Below, piece after piece: positions 11,630 to 24,949 of a stretch of DNA of 64,000 nucleotides; positions within the stretch are counted from its first letter, which is position 1; each line of letters opens with the position of its first letter. This DNA is from Lates calcarifer (Eukaryota; Chordata; Actinopteri; Centropomidae). Made by a program: the position numbers and the translations under genes. The stretch lies in contig NC_066844.1 of NCBI RefSeq assembly GCF_001640805.2, forward strand, positions 10,478,363 through 10,542,362, given 5' to 3'. Under the pieces are notes generated by a model. The model was not told where the DNA came from. It saw only the letters and a program-made list of their open reading frames with translations, and did not search any database.

Positions 11630-11945
11630 AGTCTAAAGTAATAAATAAAAGTCCTGCATTTAAAGTTTCACTGAGGTAAAAGTACATACATATGAGTTCA
11701 CCAGTTTTAGAATAATATAGCTTTTTAGATGATAATTATTGATGTATTAATGTGTAAGCATCACAAATGTTGCAGCTGCTGAAATTAGGGATAATTTTAA
11801 CTATTTAATGTTGAGAACCTTAACCTATAGTAATACACCATAATGTCAGCTGTCAAATCAATGTAGTAGAGTGGAAGTACAAAGTAGCATGAAATGGAAA
11901 TACTGAAGTAAAGTACCTCAAAATTGTACTTAAATGCATTTTTGA
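11630..11945 (+). repeat. Acanthomorph dispersed repeat copy 2 (stepwise 'aagtac' family)
   Basis: The order of segments (TAAAAGTCCTGCATTTAAAG, ATTGATGTATTAATGTGTAA, GTAGAGTGGAAGTACAAAGT, GTACCTCAAAATTGTACTTA) matches a longer version of the repeat at 9490. Internal coding capacity is absent. Confidence 0.6.
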
Positions 11946-13579
11946 CCATTTAGATATATTTCACTACTGTGTAAGTGTTAGTCTCAGTATTATGAATGAG
12001 GCACATTGTGTATTGGTTCACATACATCTGCAACAATAACACATTTTTTAAATCTCTTCATGTATATGTTTACTTTCGGCAAATGTCTCAGCCCAACTGC
12101 ACCATATATTTCTATTTGCATGCTTGTAAAATGCCACTTCTTTTGTCTATATTTAGCAAAATGTTACTTAATGATAAAAGATGGTAGGAAGCCACTTCGA
12201 GAGACGGAGAGAGCTCAGTGGTTAGTTCACCTGGGGGAGTTTCTGTGGTTACAATATTAAACCTCTGCACCAGGTTGCCTCCCTCACAGTGAGGTTTTAA
12301 TCACTCCTTGTTGATTCAAGCTATTGTATTATTAATCCCTGACACTTAGGATGATACGTTCCGTAAGCCGCTGTGCGGTGTCTGAGTGCAAGCGTGTGTG
12401 GACTGTTTTTCTTGGCAGTGTGCTTGACTTAGTGAAGGCGGGAAGGAAAAGAAGTAAGTGGAGATATTAATACCATCTGAACTCATGTATATACCACAAA
12501 CTACTGCAGGAAAAAAAGACATGATGAAAAAAATTAATGATTACTAATCAAGGTAAGGCAATTTTATACACCACATTTCACTGTAGGGAAACACATTGTG
12601 CTTTACATTTAAGTGTATATAGCAGCAGACATGTGATAAGGATATGAGCAAGGATATTCCTTGAAGAACAAAATCATTGTAGTTTCAAATGAAATATTAT
12701 ACAGTAATTATACATATATATGTATAGAAGAAGGAATGCAGCATTTCAGACAGACACAGAATAAAATGTGTTACGGCTCAATAAGAGAGAAAAAATAGCT
12801 CAAAGCAGAGGATGAAAAAATCATACACAGCACAAAAATCTTTCCAAAAAACACAACAAGTAAAAAATAAACTTTGGAATGGGTTCCACCTTTGTATTTT
12901 CCTGCAAAGAGCACAAAAGTGCCGTAAAGTTTTGGAACTGCTATCAGACAGATGTATATCTCCAATCAGATGGCTAACCCACAACATGCTGCTTGTTACA
13001 ATAAATGTTGTTCATGTGGGCTGTGTTTGTGTGTAGTTCAAATCAGACAGATTCATTGCAAATGGAAACAAAAGTCCAGAGTCAGCTGCGATCAGATCTG
13101 ATCCTCTGCTTATCATCAGATAGCATGCATAGCCACCCAGAGATTCCACACAAACCACATCTGCTCAACATATGACCCTGTAGCCATGCCATATAGTACT
13201 GTACAGCAGCCAGGGACAGCGGGGCTCTGCTCTGATGCGCTTTTACAGAGAAAAATGAGTCAGGATGAGAGAGAAACACAAGACATGAGGGATGAGACTG
13301 AAGCAGTGGTATATGGGGAAGAAGTGGGGAAATGACAGCATCGAGGGGGTTATCACTTATTGATTTGTGGTGACTTTGTCCCGCAAGTGCATTTTTAAGC
13401 ATGAACGTGTGCTTTGGTGATTTCTTCCAGATGATGATTTACATGGTGATATCTCACTGCCCAACAATCACGTGACTTACAAGATGCTTTGTCGTGACCT
13501 AACTAGTACTCATATACCCATCCACCGTCTTCTCTGCCATCATTCATATGTCCCGTCTGTTTCTCCTGCCTCATATATC
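11946..13579. other. Intergenic, no gene seen
   Basis: The text around 12200-12235 (AGAGCTCAGTGGTTAGTTCA) resembles the A-box end of a tRNA-derived SINE, but no B box follows clearly. The rest is unique AT-rich sequence. Confidence 0.5.
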
Positions 13580-14130
13580 CCCTCGAATCCAATCTCTACC
13601 TACCCCACGACCTCAAAGAACTCATCATTTTGACAGTTGAGCACACGGGGGGCTTACCCTTCCTGAGTCTGCGCCTGCATGTGTGCACATATGAATCCAA
13701 GCATCGACAACAGCATACGCCGTATGCAATGTATTGCTCTGTATCTGTGTCAAAGCGGAAACAGGTCCCTCTCGCTGCCAGTAAAGTCCCATTAATCACC
13801 CACGCAGCCACGAGGCAGACCAGGCCAGCGGATGGGACCGTATGTCTGTAACTCTAAACCGCAATGCCTCACCACTTATGAACATCGTCCGTCCTCCATC
13901 GATCACGCATCTGGATCCCATTGTCTCATGCCCCGACATCAGACAGTCATCTGGAGCCCATGGAAGGAGAGAGAGGGAACAGAGGGGAAGAAGGGCACTC
14001 CGATTACTGGTAAGCGTGATTAATCATAACCACATTGGAAGTGCGATGAGGCAACGACAGAGTTGGACCACAGGGCAGAATGATAATGGCTGCTCCTTTG
14101 GGTTCAGGGTGTCAATAATACTGTAAGATC
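13580..14130. promoter_or_regulatory. GC-richer unique island, candidate conserved non-coding element
   Basis: The island has near 50% GC, no simple repeats, several CpGs and open frames on more than one frame without coding logic. It includes GTGATTAATCATAACCAC (about 14018-14035), which holds homeobox-like TAAT cores. It stands out from the AT-rich surroundings 22 kb upstream of wnt4. A regulatory role is inference only. Confidence 0.25.
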
Positions 14131-16920
14131 GAGGGACTTAGGACAAAGGGCGAGCATGAAGCTTGCGTTAAAGGTTAAAAGGTAAGACATGAACTGTAAC
14201 AGAGAAGTTAAGGTGCATTAGCAGTCATAGCTCTGCTTTATGTTAGCATGAGCAAGTTAATGCTCTTAGAGTGAGGTAGATCAATGGAGCCTGAAATTTC
14301 TTGTATATCAGTTTCAGAATGATCCACTTTTAAACTGCTGTGCTGTGCTCTTACCTTTACACTGCTGTCCTCTCCTCAGTTAAAACCTCGCAGGGAGCTG
14401 CATTGGTGGGTTTGTGTTGTTAAGGTACTGGCGAGACATGAAGTACGATCCAGAAAGTCCAGTTGGAGTAACAGATCACATGTCTAAAGCCTTATCAGAT
14501 GCAATAACACTGCACAACAATTTAAATTTTCACAGACAAGATTTTATGTTATCACAGCAGCATACATTTTATGTTGCTGCAACAGTAGAAATATGGCATT
14601 CACTTTACCACTGGAAATGTGCACTTGCGTGCACTTGATTAGCCAACACAGTGTCTTGCATTGAAGGACAGGTCCCATTGGAATGAATGAGAGGGCTTCC
14701 TTATTTCACACAGCTCCGCTGCTTGACAGCAGAGGAAGTTTGGCCACCAGTGTTGCCAGATTTGACTGAAAAAAGTTGCCCAATCAGAGCTTGAATCTGA
14801 TTTCCGAATCTGTATAATTAAATGATTTTTTTCCCACAAAGTCTATCTGATAATGATAGATAGATGATAGATGATAACTTTCCATTGAATCATCGATTTA
14901 GCCCTGTTGTTTTAGCCATCTCCTGGTAGATATGTGTACTATTGCATGTAGCAACCACTATCAATGAATTACTGAATGAATGAATGAAGAAAAAATAAAT
15001 ATGTTCTGAAACATATTTTATCTATGATTTCTAAGTAGTATGGACATCAGAACTAATGATATAGCAGAGTGTGCATCACACTGAACCCAAACATATGTCT
15101 ATTGTGTTTGGGTTCAGTGACTGATCATGACAACTGATCATGCTGTATCTGAAAGTTATGATTTTCAGGTACATAGTTTAGATGTATACAGTATGTGAAT
15201 ACAGCTGACATGAGAGATTATATAAGAGAAGAGGAAATGATTCAAAAGTGAGGGGAGGGGTTTGGTAGAGGATGGGGATCCCTTTGTGGGATGAGTTTTT
15301 GGTTTGTGACAGAAGATGTGGAGGGTGTTGAGACTGTATGGAGGAATGGCTGGCTCATGCAGGGAAAATTAGGGCAGCCAAGAGGTTATTCCCTGTATAC
15401 TGTATTATAAGACTGTATTGTGTCATCTCCATGTCAGAGACTACATGGAGTTTTTCAGAATCTTGTATTTACCTGGCTTCACCCAGGATCACATCAGGAA
15501 ACACCTGCTGCACTGTACCTGCAGCTGTCTCTCTGCTCCCTGCAGTGTTTCCTCTATAATTAAATAAAAGTACAGCTCCATCCAGTTCACCTCCCTACAG
15601 AGACAACTCGAACCAAACAACTCCTTTCACCCTCACCAGAATGTCTTCTGGGCTTCAATCTCTAAATTCCTCTCAAGTTCACTCTGTGACAATCCTCTCA
15701 TTAATGTGGCAGAGAAGGAGAAGAGCTGCTGAAAGGCGTACTGTTTAAAAAAAGAAAATCAATAAACGTCTTATGTGATTTGAGTGAAACTCTCCAGATG
15801 CTGGACACCAGACAAGACTCTATCTACTTCTTCTTTGTCTTCAGCCTTCACCTCTGCTCACAACACCACCAACCAATCTTCAAAGGAATTCACTAAACAG
15901 ATGGAGTGTGAGTTGCAACTGCTCTTCCAAAACCTACTAACCCTCCTTGTGAGTCCCTATGGGACCTTCAATAACATATAGACATATTGACCAAGAATAT
16001 AATTGGTACTTAAAATATTCTATGTGTTGCTGGACACATTTCGCTTGCTACATTGTCATCAGCTAGTAATTTCTGCACTTGCTAAGAAGAACTAAGAAAT
16101 TAAGGCTACCTCTCTGTCAGTGTAAATGTAGAAATGAATGTAAACATTAACACTGAAGAACTCAGTATAATCTGAAATATATTCTATTGTGTCCCTAATA
16201 TGAGCATATATTAGTTTTCTTCCAAAGATCACTATATGACAGTAAAATCGGTGAAGAGATGGATCAGTCACTTTGGATGTTTTCAAACCTGCCTTGTTTA
16301 ATTCATTTCTCCCCTTGGCACAATTCATTTCAACACAGCAGTCATACTCAAGTGCAGACCAACCACACAAAAACAAAGTGGTCTTGGTCTGAATAAAAAC
16401 AAATTCTGGAGCAAAGAAACAAGAAAATGAAACCAAACCAAGGGAGAACTTAATAAGTTTACCAACTCTTCTACAGATTTAAGTTTTTACATAAGTTGCT
16501 TTGGGCTTGCAGAGGTCAGGTGAACCAATTTCTTGTTTGCTGATAAAACCTACTATCATTCCAATACATTGGCAATTAGATCTGCTAAGAGCAAACCAGA
16601 CACGTCAGTCAGAGTCTGTCTCTACCCTGCAGGTTCCAGAGAATATGAACAGATGAACAGAACAGATGAACATCAAACATTTTGTGCTATCTTTGATCTG
16701 TGGATTAAAGTAATTGATGCTGAGTTTTATGGGATGGACTGTGTTCAGTGTATGGAATATGTTCTCCGGCTGTGAGAGGCTTTGCCCGTAAGAATCTGGA
16801 TGACTCATTACAACGGCCCCACTCCAGCCCCGGTCAGACGCCCCCCAGTCCTGCTCTGGCACCTCTACTTCTGCCCCGTTCAGGGTGATAAGCCCCAATT
16901 ATGACTGCCTTCATCCGGAG
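14131..16920. other. Intergenic, one strong hairpin
   Basis: No gene is supportable. The only structural feature is the inverted repeat at 15079-15119. A GATA-type short tandem occurs near 14855-14878. Confidence 0.55.
15079..15119. repeat. Hairpin with perfect 15-bp arms and 11-nt loop
   Basis: CACTGAACCCAAACA (15079-15093) is exactly complementary to TGTTTGGGTTCAGTG (15105-15119). Immediately after, CTGATCATG is repeated directly (15120-15144). Confidence 0.85.
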
Positions 16921-17161
16921 TTCACACGTACGCACAAACACACACACACACATGCAAAACTACATGTAAGTAAGCAAGCATATACACAAACACACAGGGA
17001 GAGGTCTGATGGTCAGGTGCCCCAGACAGCATTCCCCTGTGTGATTAGGCTTAGTGAGCCATCTCCTCTCTCCAACCTGTCGCCAGTAGCTCTGCTTGGC
17101 CTTAACACCCAGCCAGCCGGCTACACAACACCACTGTCTGTGCGTGTGTGTATATGTATGC

Positions 17162-17204
<43 letters not shown>

Positions 17205-17620
17205 CGTTTGTATAAGTATGTATCCACAAATGCAGGCAGTGTGTGTGTCGAATTTCTCTTTCACATTGAGCTACAGTGTGTGTGTCTGTGTGTGTGTGTG
17301 TGTGTGTGTGTCTGCTGTCTGCAACCCCTAAAGCTGTGTGGATTAGTGACAGGACCCCACCAGAGCATGACAAGGCTTTTGTCTCTGGAGCCCAGTGGTT
17401 TTATGGCTGAGCACGCTCTTGTGTGTGTTATGTGCGTGCGTGTGTCCATGCTGCTATGTGTGAGTGTATTTGAAGGTATGTACTAGAAAGGTTACTTGTT
17501 GTCTTCATTTCATGGCCTTTATTTCTCAGTCATAGAATGAAGATGGGTTACCGAAGAACGGGACAGAGTTGTGGTTTGAATGCAGACTTGTGTGTGTGTA
17601 TGTGTGTGTGTGTGTGTGTC
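16921..17620. repeat. Microsatellite cluster, GT/GA/CA
   Basis: (CA)n at about 16936-16952, a (GT)n-(GA)n compound at 17162-17204, (GT)n at about 17277-17311 and (GT)n at about 17590-17618. Long frames crossing this area on both strands are repeat artefacts. Confidence 0.85.
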
Positions 17621-20600
17621 CTGCTCCACTGAGAACTGCAACTCCACAAGCTGTAGGAAACTCCTGTGTCACCCACAGTCACTGCTGTCATTTTTTAAAT
17701 GTGTGTTTGTGCTCATACCAGAATGAAAGTGATGGATTGTTCTTGGGGCAGGTTAAGTTATCTACAACAGTTCGTTGTGAAATTTATTAGAAAACTAGTT
17801 ACATTGCTTCAGGATATCAATTCCTTACGTTTATCAACCTGCCAATCTCTACTTCGTGCTTAGGCTAGTAGCAGCATACTTGTGCTGGACCAATATGTCT
17901 GCTAAAACAATGTTACAAAAATAAATACTCCTTTCGTTGCATGTCTTCATTTCGGATCAAACAGTGAAATTTAATACATCAGATTAGCACAGCCATGTGA
18001 ACACAACCAAAACAAAAAGTGCACAACCATTCTTGAAAGAGCACTCCACCCATTAGCATTGCACTAAATTCCCCACAGTGCAATGTGGCCACACTTCAGT
18101 TAAATAAGTAAGAGTCATCAGGCTGTCCTCAAGCAGAGATGAGGAGCGAACTACAGAGGTCTAATAAGCTCAATTCTTTCTAACACCACACCTCCAGAGC
18201 TTTTCCATTTTCAAACATGGTATTTGCTAATTAGCACCATAAATACAGTGGAGGCTGTTGGAAATGTCTTCAATTTTGCAGGTGCAAATACTGGACATAA
18301 TGAATATTTACATTTTTATATTCACATTTAGAAAAATTCAGGGATTACTAAAGTCAGGATTCATCATCTGGGAACCATGAATGTCTGTGTTAAGTATAGC
18401 AGTCACTGGCATTGCTTTGCCTAGAGTCATGCCACTAACATTGCCAATATATTGCACACAGTTCTGGTATTTAATGTTGGGGTTTTGTATTGAATGAGGA
18501 TGAGTTCCTTTTTCTTAACTCCAAGCTGGATGTTCCAAGGCAGTAGAGACAGAAAACAAGACACAAGTAGATTTGATACAAGAAACAGTTCTGCCTCATC
18601 ATACTATTCATGTAACATGGGCATTTGTCTACATAACATGGCAAGTTTTAGGTTATTACTTGATGTCCCTGCTCTTAACGGTTACCCACCTATTACTGTT
18701 CCTCTCCTGTGAAACTAAGACATGAATCCCTGTACTTTCTGTGCTGAGAGGTGTCTGTCTGACTTTATCCACTACAGGTCAATTGAGTGTACAAACCAAA
18801 TCTAAGTGTGAGTGTCCTCACATTGTCCACAAGCATTAACCCTGCTGTCCATCGGTGGCAGGGCCTTGTGTGTGTATGTGTGTGTATGTGTGTGTGTACT
18901 GGTAATTGGGGATCGTGGGGTTGATGCTGTGGTTTTCCGTGGAACTCTGATTCCGCCTGGAAATACCAGAGCTTTGACCTCACACAGCAAAGATCCCAAA
19001 CCCCAAATCCCTGTCTGCCATCTGATAGTCCAACACAGAGACACACAGAGGTGTGTAGAGAAAAACCACAGGGACCAGCAGTAAGTTGGGGATGTGGGTG
19101 CATAGCTGATGAGGGGGCGATGATTAGTGCCAGTACTGCATAGATGTGTACCTTTCTACATTCAGATGACACAATATGTTAATATTCATCTTGCAGTAGC
19201 TGCAGTATTTTGCTCCTCTAGTCTTCCTAACCCCTCCTTGGGTTAATAGAGGTGGGTAATCAAACATGCATTTCCCAAACCAACCAGTTAGTCTTCATCT
19301 TTCATCCTTCATTCGACCGACTTCTTTACTTCATCATAGTGCACATTTGCACATCGTAGGGTTCATCATTGCCCCTTGTGAAATGACCCACCACAAGTGA
19401 CACAACAATTAGATTTCTGCCTTACTGGAAGTGTATACTTAAGAATCGAAGACTAACTTGTTGCTTGAGTAAAGACATGTCTGGTTAATCACCCCACCTC
19501 ATTAACAGCAACACACAGACAGTCCCATAGTCCCCCCCTTTTTTTCTGCAAAACTATAGGGTATCCACTTATTGGAATAGCTGTTTTTTTCTTTTTTCTT
19601 TTGTCTCAGTGTGTATACTGAAATTTTATACCTTGCATTTATGCCTTCAATTCTTATATTTCAGTGTCATTTTCAATGCTGCGTTTCTTCCATTTGTTAT
19701 TAAGTTTTTTTGTGCTAGATCTCGTCTCATAGGCCACACAGAGGCTGCTCTGAGATTTCAGGAGATTTTCTGGGGCTCTATGGACCCAGGAATGTAAATG
19801 TGTGTAAACTAATAAAATTAGGTTTTATCAGTTTTAGACTGGTTAAAGCAACCCAGAATTCATTGTATCCTCCACATCTGAAATCAGTTACAAACCGATG
19901 GCTTCATTTATCTATGGCTTAACATTTTACTCTTGTAATTTCAGACATCATGTGTTCCTATATGTTCTACTCTTATCTCTTGGCTGTAACAACAAAATTT
20001 TCAGTTGAGATGTCAGATTTCTAAACATCCTTATAAAGTCAAGGAGTGTAATTTGGTATTGTTAATGAGTGTAGTTTAGACACACATTTAGCTTTGTATA
20101 TGTATATGAATTGTGTGCGTGTGTATTTGCATGCACGTTGGAGCCTGGATGGCCAAAGAAGAGCACATTTGTGGTAAATCCCTCACGGCTGAGTCGTGGT
20201 GACAGCGAGAGGTGACGCAGGTTCAGCGCCCTCAGAAAACAGAGGAATGAACCAAATTAAATTCAGCTGTGAGTGTGTGTGTTTATGTGTGGGCCAAAAT
20301 GACACTGGGCTGGACAGGGAAGGGAAACCCGCGGTGAGACCGAGGCCCGGCAGACTGGAGCTGTCGGCTGTTGTTGTTTTCACACTGGTACTGTGGTTAA
20401 TGCCTGGAATACTTGGACAAACCTTTGCAGCTGAAGGCAACGATCTGATTTCCTGCAGAAATGGCTCTGATAAGGTAGGTGAACAAACCCAGAGGACCTA
20501 AACTTCTCAACATGTTGACACACACATTTAATATGCTGCAATACATTCCTTATCGCCTCAGTGACGGCATAGGGCACTCTGTTGACATGCATGTAGGAAA

Positions 20601-21150
20601 TTGGAACTTTCAGCGCTGACACAGGCCTCCTGCACACACAAACAGTTTTTCTCACTTTCCCCCTGCAAGTGAGGAAACTGTTCGCTGCTGAGTGACGCTG
20701 AGGAATAAACACATACATAGTTGTGGCTTCTGTCACTAAAAACAGAGGAAGTCACAGCCAGTAAATGTGGGGAAAGAGAGGGCGAACCAACACCAAAGCC
20801 AGCACCTATGTAGTCAACGCCTTTAGAGGGCCCACCCGCCTCTGACTTTCAATAACCACTATGTGTGACCTGGTCACTGGGACCAGGACAGGGTCAGAGA
20901 CTTAAGTGTGTGTGTTTGTGTGTGTGAAAGTATGTCCGCCTGTATACACTGCTTTCATGTAATCATTACGAACTCTAAGAGTGCACTGACCCTTATCACC
21001 AGTGTTGTGGAGGTAAATAATAAGGAAACCACTTCTAGTCAGTCATCTTAAAACATGACAGCATTAGTCAAATCTTAATATCTACTATTGCAGTACAATA
21101 GACCTTATTCTCATTTGATACACATTAATTTGTGCTGTGTGCCCTCAGCA
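17621..21150. other. Intergenic, no gene seen
   Basis: Mostly AT-rich unique sequence with a (GT)n at about 18868-18897. A slightly GC-richer patch at 20190-20480 has an open + strand frame ending near a GT donor-like site, but it has no recognisable domain. Confidence 0.5.
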
Positions 21151-21536
21151 GCCACTTTATTAGGTACATTCGTATAGTCTAATGCAATCCAATACAACAG
21201 CTCACCTACTTATATAACATATATCTCATAAAGCTCAAAATGCTCAGTTTTTGTGAGATGGTTAGAAATGTGTTCATTTATTATACTCCAAGGTGTTTCC
21301 AATTTTTTGTCCTTTCCACTTACATACAGGAGGGGGCAGAATATTTGCATATCTCTCAATATACTGTAGTGTACTCTAGTACAACACCATCACTAACTAT
21401 GACCTCGGTGTTAAAACATAATTTAAGTAACACCTCTATGACAATGTGAACAAAAATTGATCACTATAGGTATGACAAAAGTAGATTTTAAAAAGAAAGT
21501 TGCATTGGACTGTACAGGTGTACCTAATAGAGTGGC
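21151..21536. mobile_element. MITE with 17-bp terminal inverted repeats
   Basis: The left end GCCACTTTATTAGGTAC (21151-21167) matches the reverse complement of the right end (21520-21536) at 16 of 17 positions. The text following the left end ('taatgcaatccaatacaaca') belongs to a repeat that I recognise as frequent in teleosts. The 386-bp element carries no transposase. The superfamily is not assigned. Confidence 0.75.
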
Positions 21537-24198
21537 AGAGTGTTTCAAAGCATTTCAACTCTGAAAAGGCTGGCAGTACAAAATTGAGAAAAGGTAGATT
21601 CCAGTATACAAGTATGTGGTTATTAGAAAAGGTACACACCCACAGCCCTTGGTAACCTGTGTTAATTTTAGTTTACCTTAGTATAAGTGCAGGGTGGCTG
21701 ACCTGTTTGTTTACCACCTTTTTACCAATCAGTGGCATGCAGGGTATGATTCTGTAGAAGAAGTTTGTTGAGTAATACTTTATAGTAAAACAATATTTTT
21801 TTATAATATAATTTAGTTTGTATTTGTCAATTAAAAGTTGAATAGATTTTGTCATAGTTTTTGTTTTCAAAGACTACCTTTTGTTTAGTTTTAACCTTGT
21901 TTTCATCATGGAAAAAAGGTTGTCAACAGATAGTTATGTCATAGTTTCTGTGTACAAATGCTTATCAAACTGCAGGTTTACCAGTTCACTTTTATGTGTG
22001 AAACTAAATTAACTGTGGGTTAAACTGGTGATTTAAACACAACCTCTGATTTTCATTTGACGGTGGCCACAGTACACTTAGGGATGTACTGACAGATAAA
22101 ATAATGGAGGTAGAGGTTAAACAGTTGCCTTATTTTCTTATATATTTTAGGACAGAGAAGAAGGAAAACCCAGAGTAGTAAGATCATAATCCACTGCTTG
22201 TGACAAAGCTGCCACAGCCATCCCTGACAAGCTTTTGTCTCCTGAATTCAATCCTCTTAGCTGAGAGAAGGATCGTATGGGACCTCAGGAGAATATATGG
22301 GCTTCTTAAGGTTGGCCACCTTGATGGGATCAGCTCAGTATCACCTTTACAAGGTATTTTTCCTATTACATAACTGCACTAGAGATAATACACTGTTACC
22401 TAAAACAAAGTATTTTTGATGGAATATTATCAAAGGGAAATTAAGAAAATTAGAACCTTTATTTTATAGAATTGTGAATACAAGCTAGCACTGTAGATTA
22501 GCTAATGTTGGAAAAGCTAACAGGGCGTGTGGGAGAGTGCTGTTTCAGTACTCAGAGCCAGTAAAAAGGCTGAAGTTCTCATTATAACACATGTTCTGAC
22601 GAGATTGTCTCCAGACCTTTTTCATGCTTGTTAATCTCATAGAGACAAAGTCATTTTCAAGGTCTAATTATAATTTGATCGGATTCCACCACCCAACTAT
22701 GCAGGACTGAGTTTTGTTTATTTTTGTATCAGATCTCTTGAGCAGAGACATCATTCCACTGTGGTGTGGGAGAATTTTTCTCTAAAGTCTATAAAACCTG
22801 CAGTGAAAGTTGCCTCGCCCTGTCTGCAATCATAACTTAGAAAATTTCAGCAGTATGAGTTTCAGGGGAGAGTTTAAGCGTCCCTTCATGGTCAAAACCC
22901 TGTTCTGGTGGCATTTCCACCTGGACAAGAGGAGCACTCTGTGGCAGCTGATTTTTCCAGCCTTTATGCCAGCTTGAGTGTGTGTGCACATCGTGTTGAA
23001 GTGTGTGGTCAGTGTTGGCTTTTTGCTGAAAGCCAAAGCTCTTCCAAAGCCACAGACAAAGCCACAGCAGGTGGATGGGTAGCAGGGAGGAGGAGAGGAG
23101 GGGGTGAGGCAGGGGGTTACAGAGGGCTCAATGCCTCTCCTCCTCACGCTCCTTGACCCTGAAGAAAAGGCTGATTAATCGGAGCCTAATAGGATGGAGG
23201 CGCTACTCTCGTCCTCTTACTGAAGCTGGACAGGCCTGCAGGACACTGGCTGACTGACAGACGAGAAAAACTTCAGGGGATTCCTGGAGACAAAGTTTCC
23301 CATCAAGCCATTATGTTTTTATCATGTGCTTTAATATGAGTCTCAAGATGAACTACCCAAACAGAAGTTTGATCATCCTAAGCCCTTTCTCGTTTCTAAT
23401 TTAAAAAGTATTATTTTGATAAGACATTTATCATTTTTTTCCTTGACTTGATCCAGTGAAATTCAAAGTTTCATTTCTATAAGCAGGGAAGAGAAAATGG
23501 ACGAGATAACTAAATGGCAAATAGGTTTGTAACAAGGTTAGGGTAAGACTACTTGATAAAAGTAGTGCCCATTGATTTTGGGGACACTTGGGGGCAGCGG
23601 AATAACCTGCAAACACAACTTTGACATATCAGCAGCCTGTAAAGATGATGCATGAAATATGTTAACAAACAATTGCCAAGAGAAGGGCAACAGTAGCACT
23701 GATTTGAAATGATGTGCCTGTCCACCAAAATATAAAAATCTGGACATGTGGAGTTAAAATGAAGTAAACTAGGCTACATCAGCTGCTGCTAGCATAACAC
23801 ACTAAATCTTCGGCAATACTATCAGTAGTCAAGTTGGAGCACTTTTTAAACAGTTACACCTTATTGGATAATTGGCTCAAACCAAATATAGTCCAACAGA
23901 CAAAATGCCAGTTAATATAACTACACGAATTGAATGTAGTGATTGGATACACTGCATTGGATGAGAATCTTTTTCAATATTTGCTGATGAAGTATCTTCC
24001 TCTGAGGCTGACTGAGGGTGGCAGCAGTAGGGCCCATGGTTGACCCATTGACTGCTGTCTTCCTGTGACGCCTGCTAGGCTTTGTAGTGGACACCTCCAG
24101 GTCCTTTCAACCCAGCTCAGTCTGGTCCTTAGACCCTCGCAAGGCCTCTGGGAGCCTGCTGCTGACTCCCCATTGTCTGTGTAAGTGTGCACGTGGTA
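21537..24198. other. Intergenic, no gene seen
   Basis: Unique-looking AT-rich sequence. A G-rich patch lies at 23075-23115. No gene supported. Confidence 0.5.
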
Positions 24199-24199
24199 T

Positions 24200-24241
<42 letters not shown>

Positions 24242-24448
24242 AAAGGGGTCTTTGGAGGCCTCCTGGGGGTCGGTGACTCCTCTTTGTCTCCGGTTGGCCT
24301 GCTGTCAGAGTGTCTTTGTTATGACAGTTGGGCTCCTTTTATACAGACTAAATCACCGCTCTCAGCTGTTCATTTACTGGCCTAACCCCTGACAGCCCTC
24401 GTGACACCTAACAGACACACACACACACACACACATACACACACACAC
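24199..24448. repeat. Oppositely oriented (GT)n and (CA)n pair
   Basis: (GT)n at 24199-24239 and (CA)n at about 24413-24448 are complementary and about 175 bp apart, so they could pair as a large stem. Confidence 0.8.
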
Positions 24449-24845
24449 TTGTACTTCTATCTAAAAAAAAAAATAGTTGATAAGTTTTGTTTAAATCAGC
24501 TCTAAAGGGTTCATTTGTACCACAGGTGTTATTTTATCATTACTTTTTGCTGCCATCCAAAAATGTACAATGCTTTCAAAACAGAAGTTTCACCAAACAC
24601 ATCTGTGCAAACCCATCATTCTCATTTTTTTCCACTATAACAATTGAAACAAATATTCAGGTTTTATTACCTTGTTTTTTACTAGTAAATGAGACCTAAT
24701 TTTGTATATTTGACTAAAACTGACCAATAATACAGACAAAAAACATGAAAATTATATATCGATGTGTTGGTCTTGATTTGCCCACAAAAGTGAAAAAAAT
24801 AAGTTTTTAATCATTTTTTTCTACATGTTTTTTTTTTTTTTTGGC

Positions 24846-24866
24846 GGGGTGGGAGTGGGGGTGGGG
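24846..24866 (+). other. G-quadruplex motif
   Basis: Four G runs (4, 3, 5 and 4 Gs) are separated by loops of 1, 3 and 1 nt within 21 nt. It lies just beyond the 3' side of the minus-strand coiled-coil pseudogene. Confidence 0.7.
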
Positions 24867-24949
24867 TGTGTGGTTTTTTTAATGTTTTTCTTTTGCTTTG
24901 TTTTGTTGTTTTTGTAATCCCTCTGTTCACCCCTGAAGGATATTATTGA

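Noticed and set aside
16885..17486. Overlapping long frames on both strands with Thr-His or Cys-Val runs
   Set aside because: They are translations of (CA)n/(GT)n microsatellites, which are open in all frames.
20196..20501. Open frame with a hydrophobic segment ending near a GT donor
   Set aside because: The hydrophobic stretch alone is weak; no partner exons or conserved motif were found.
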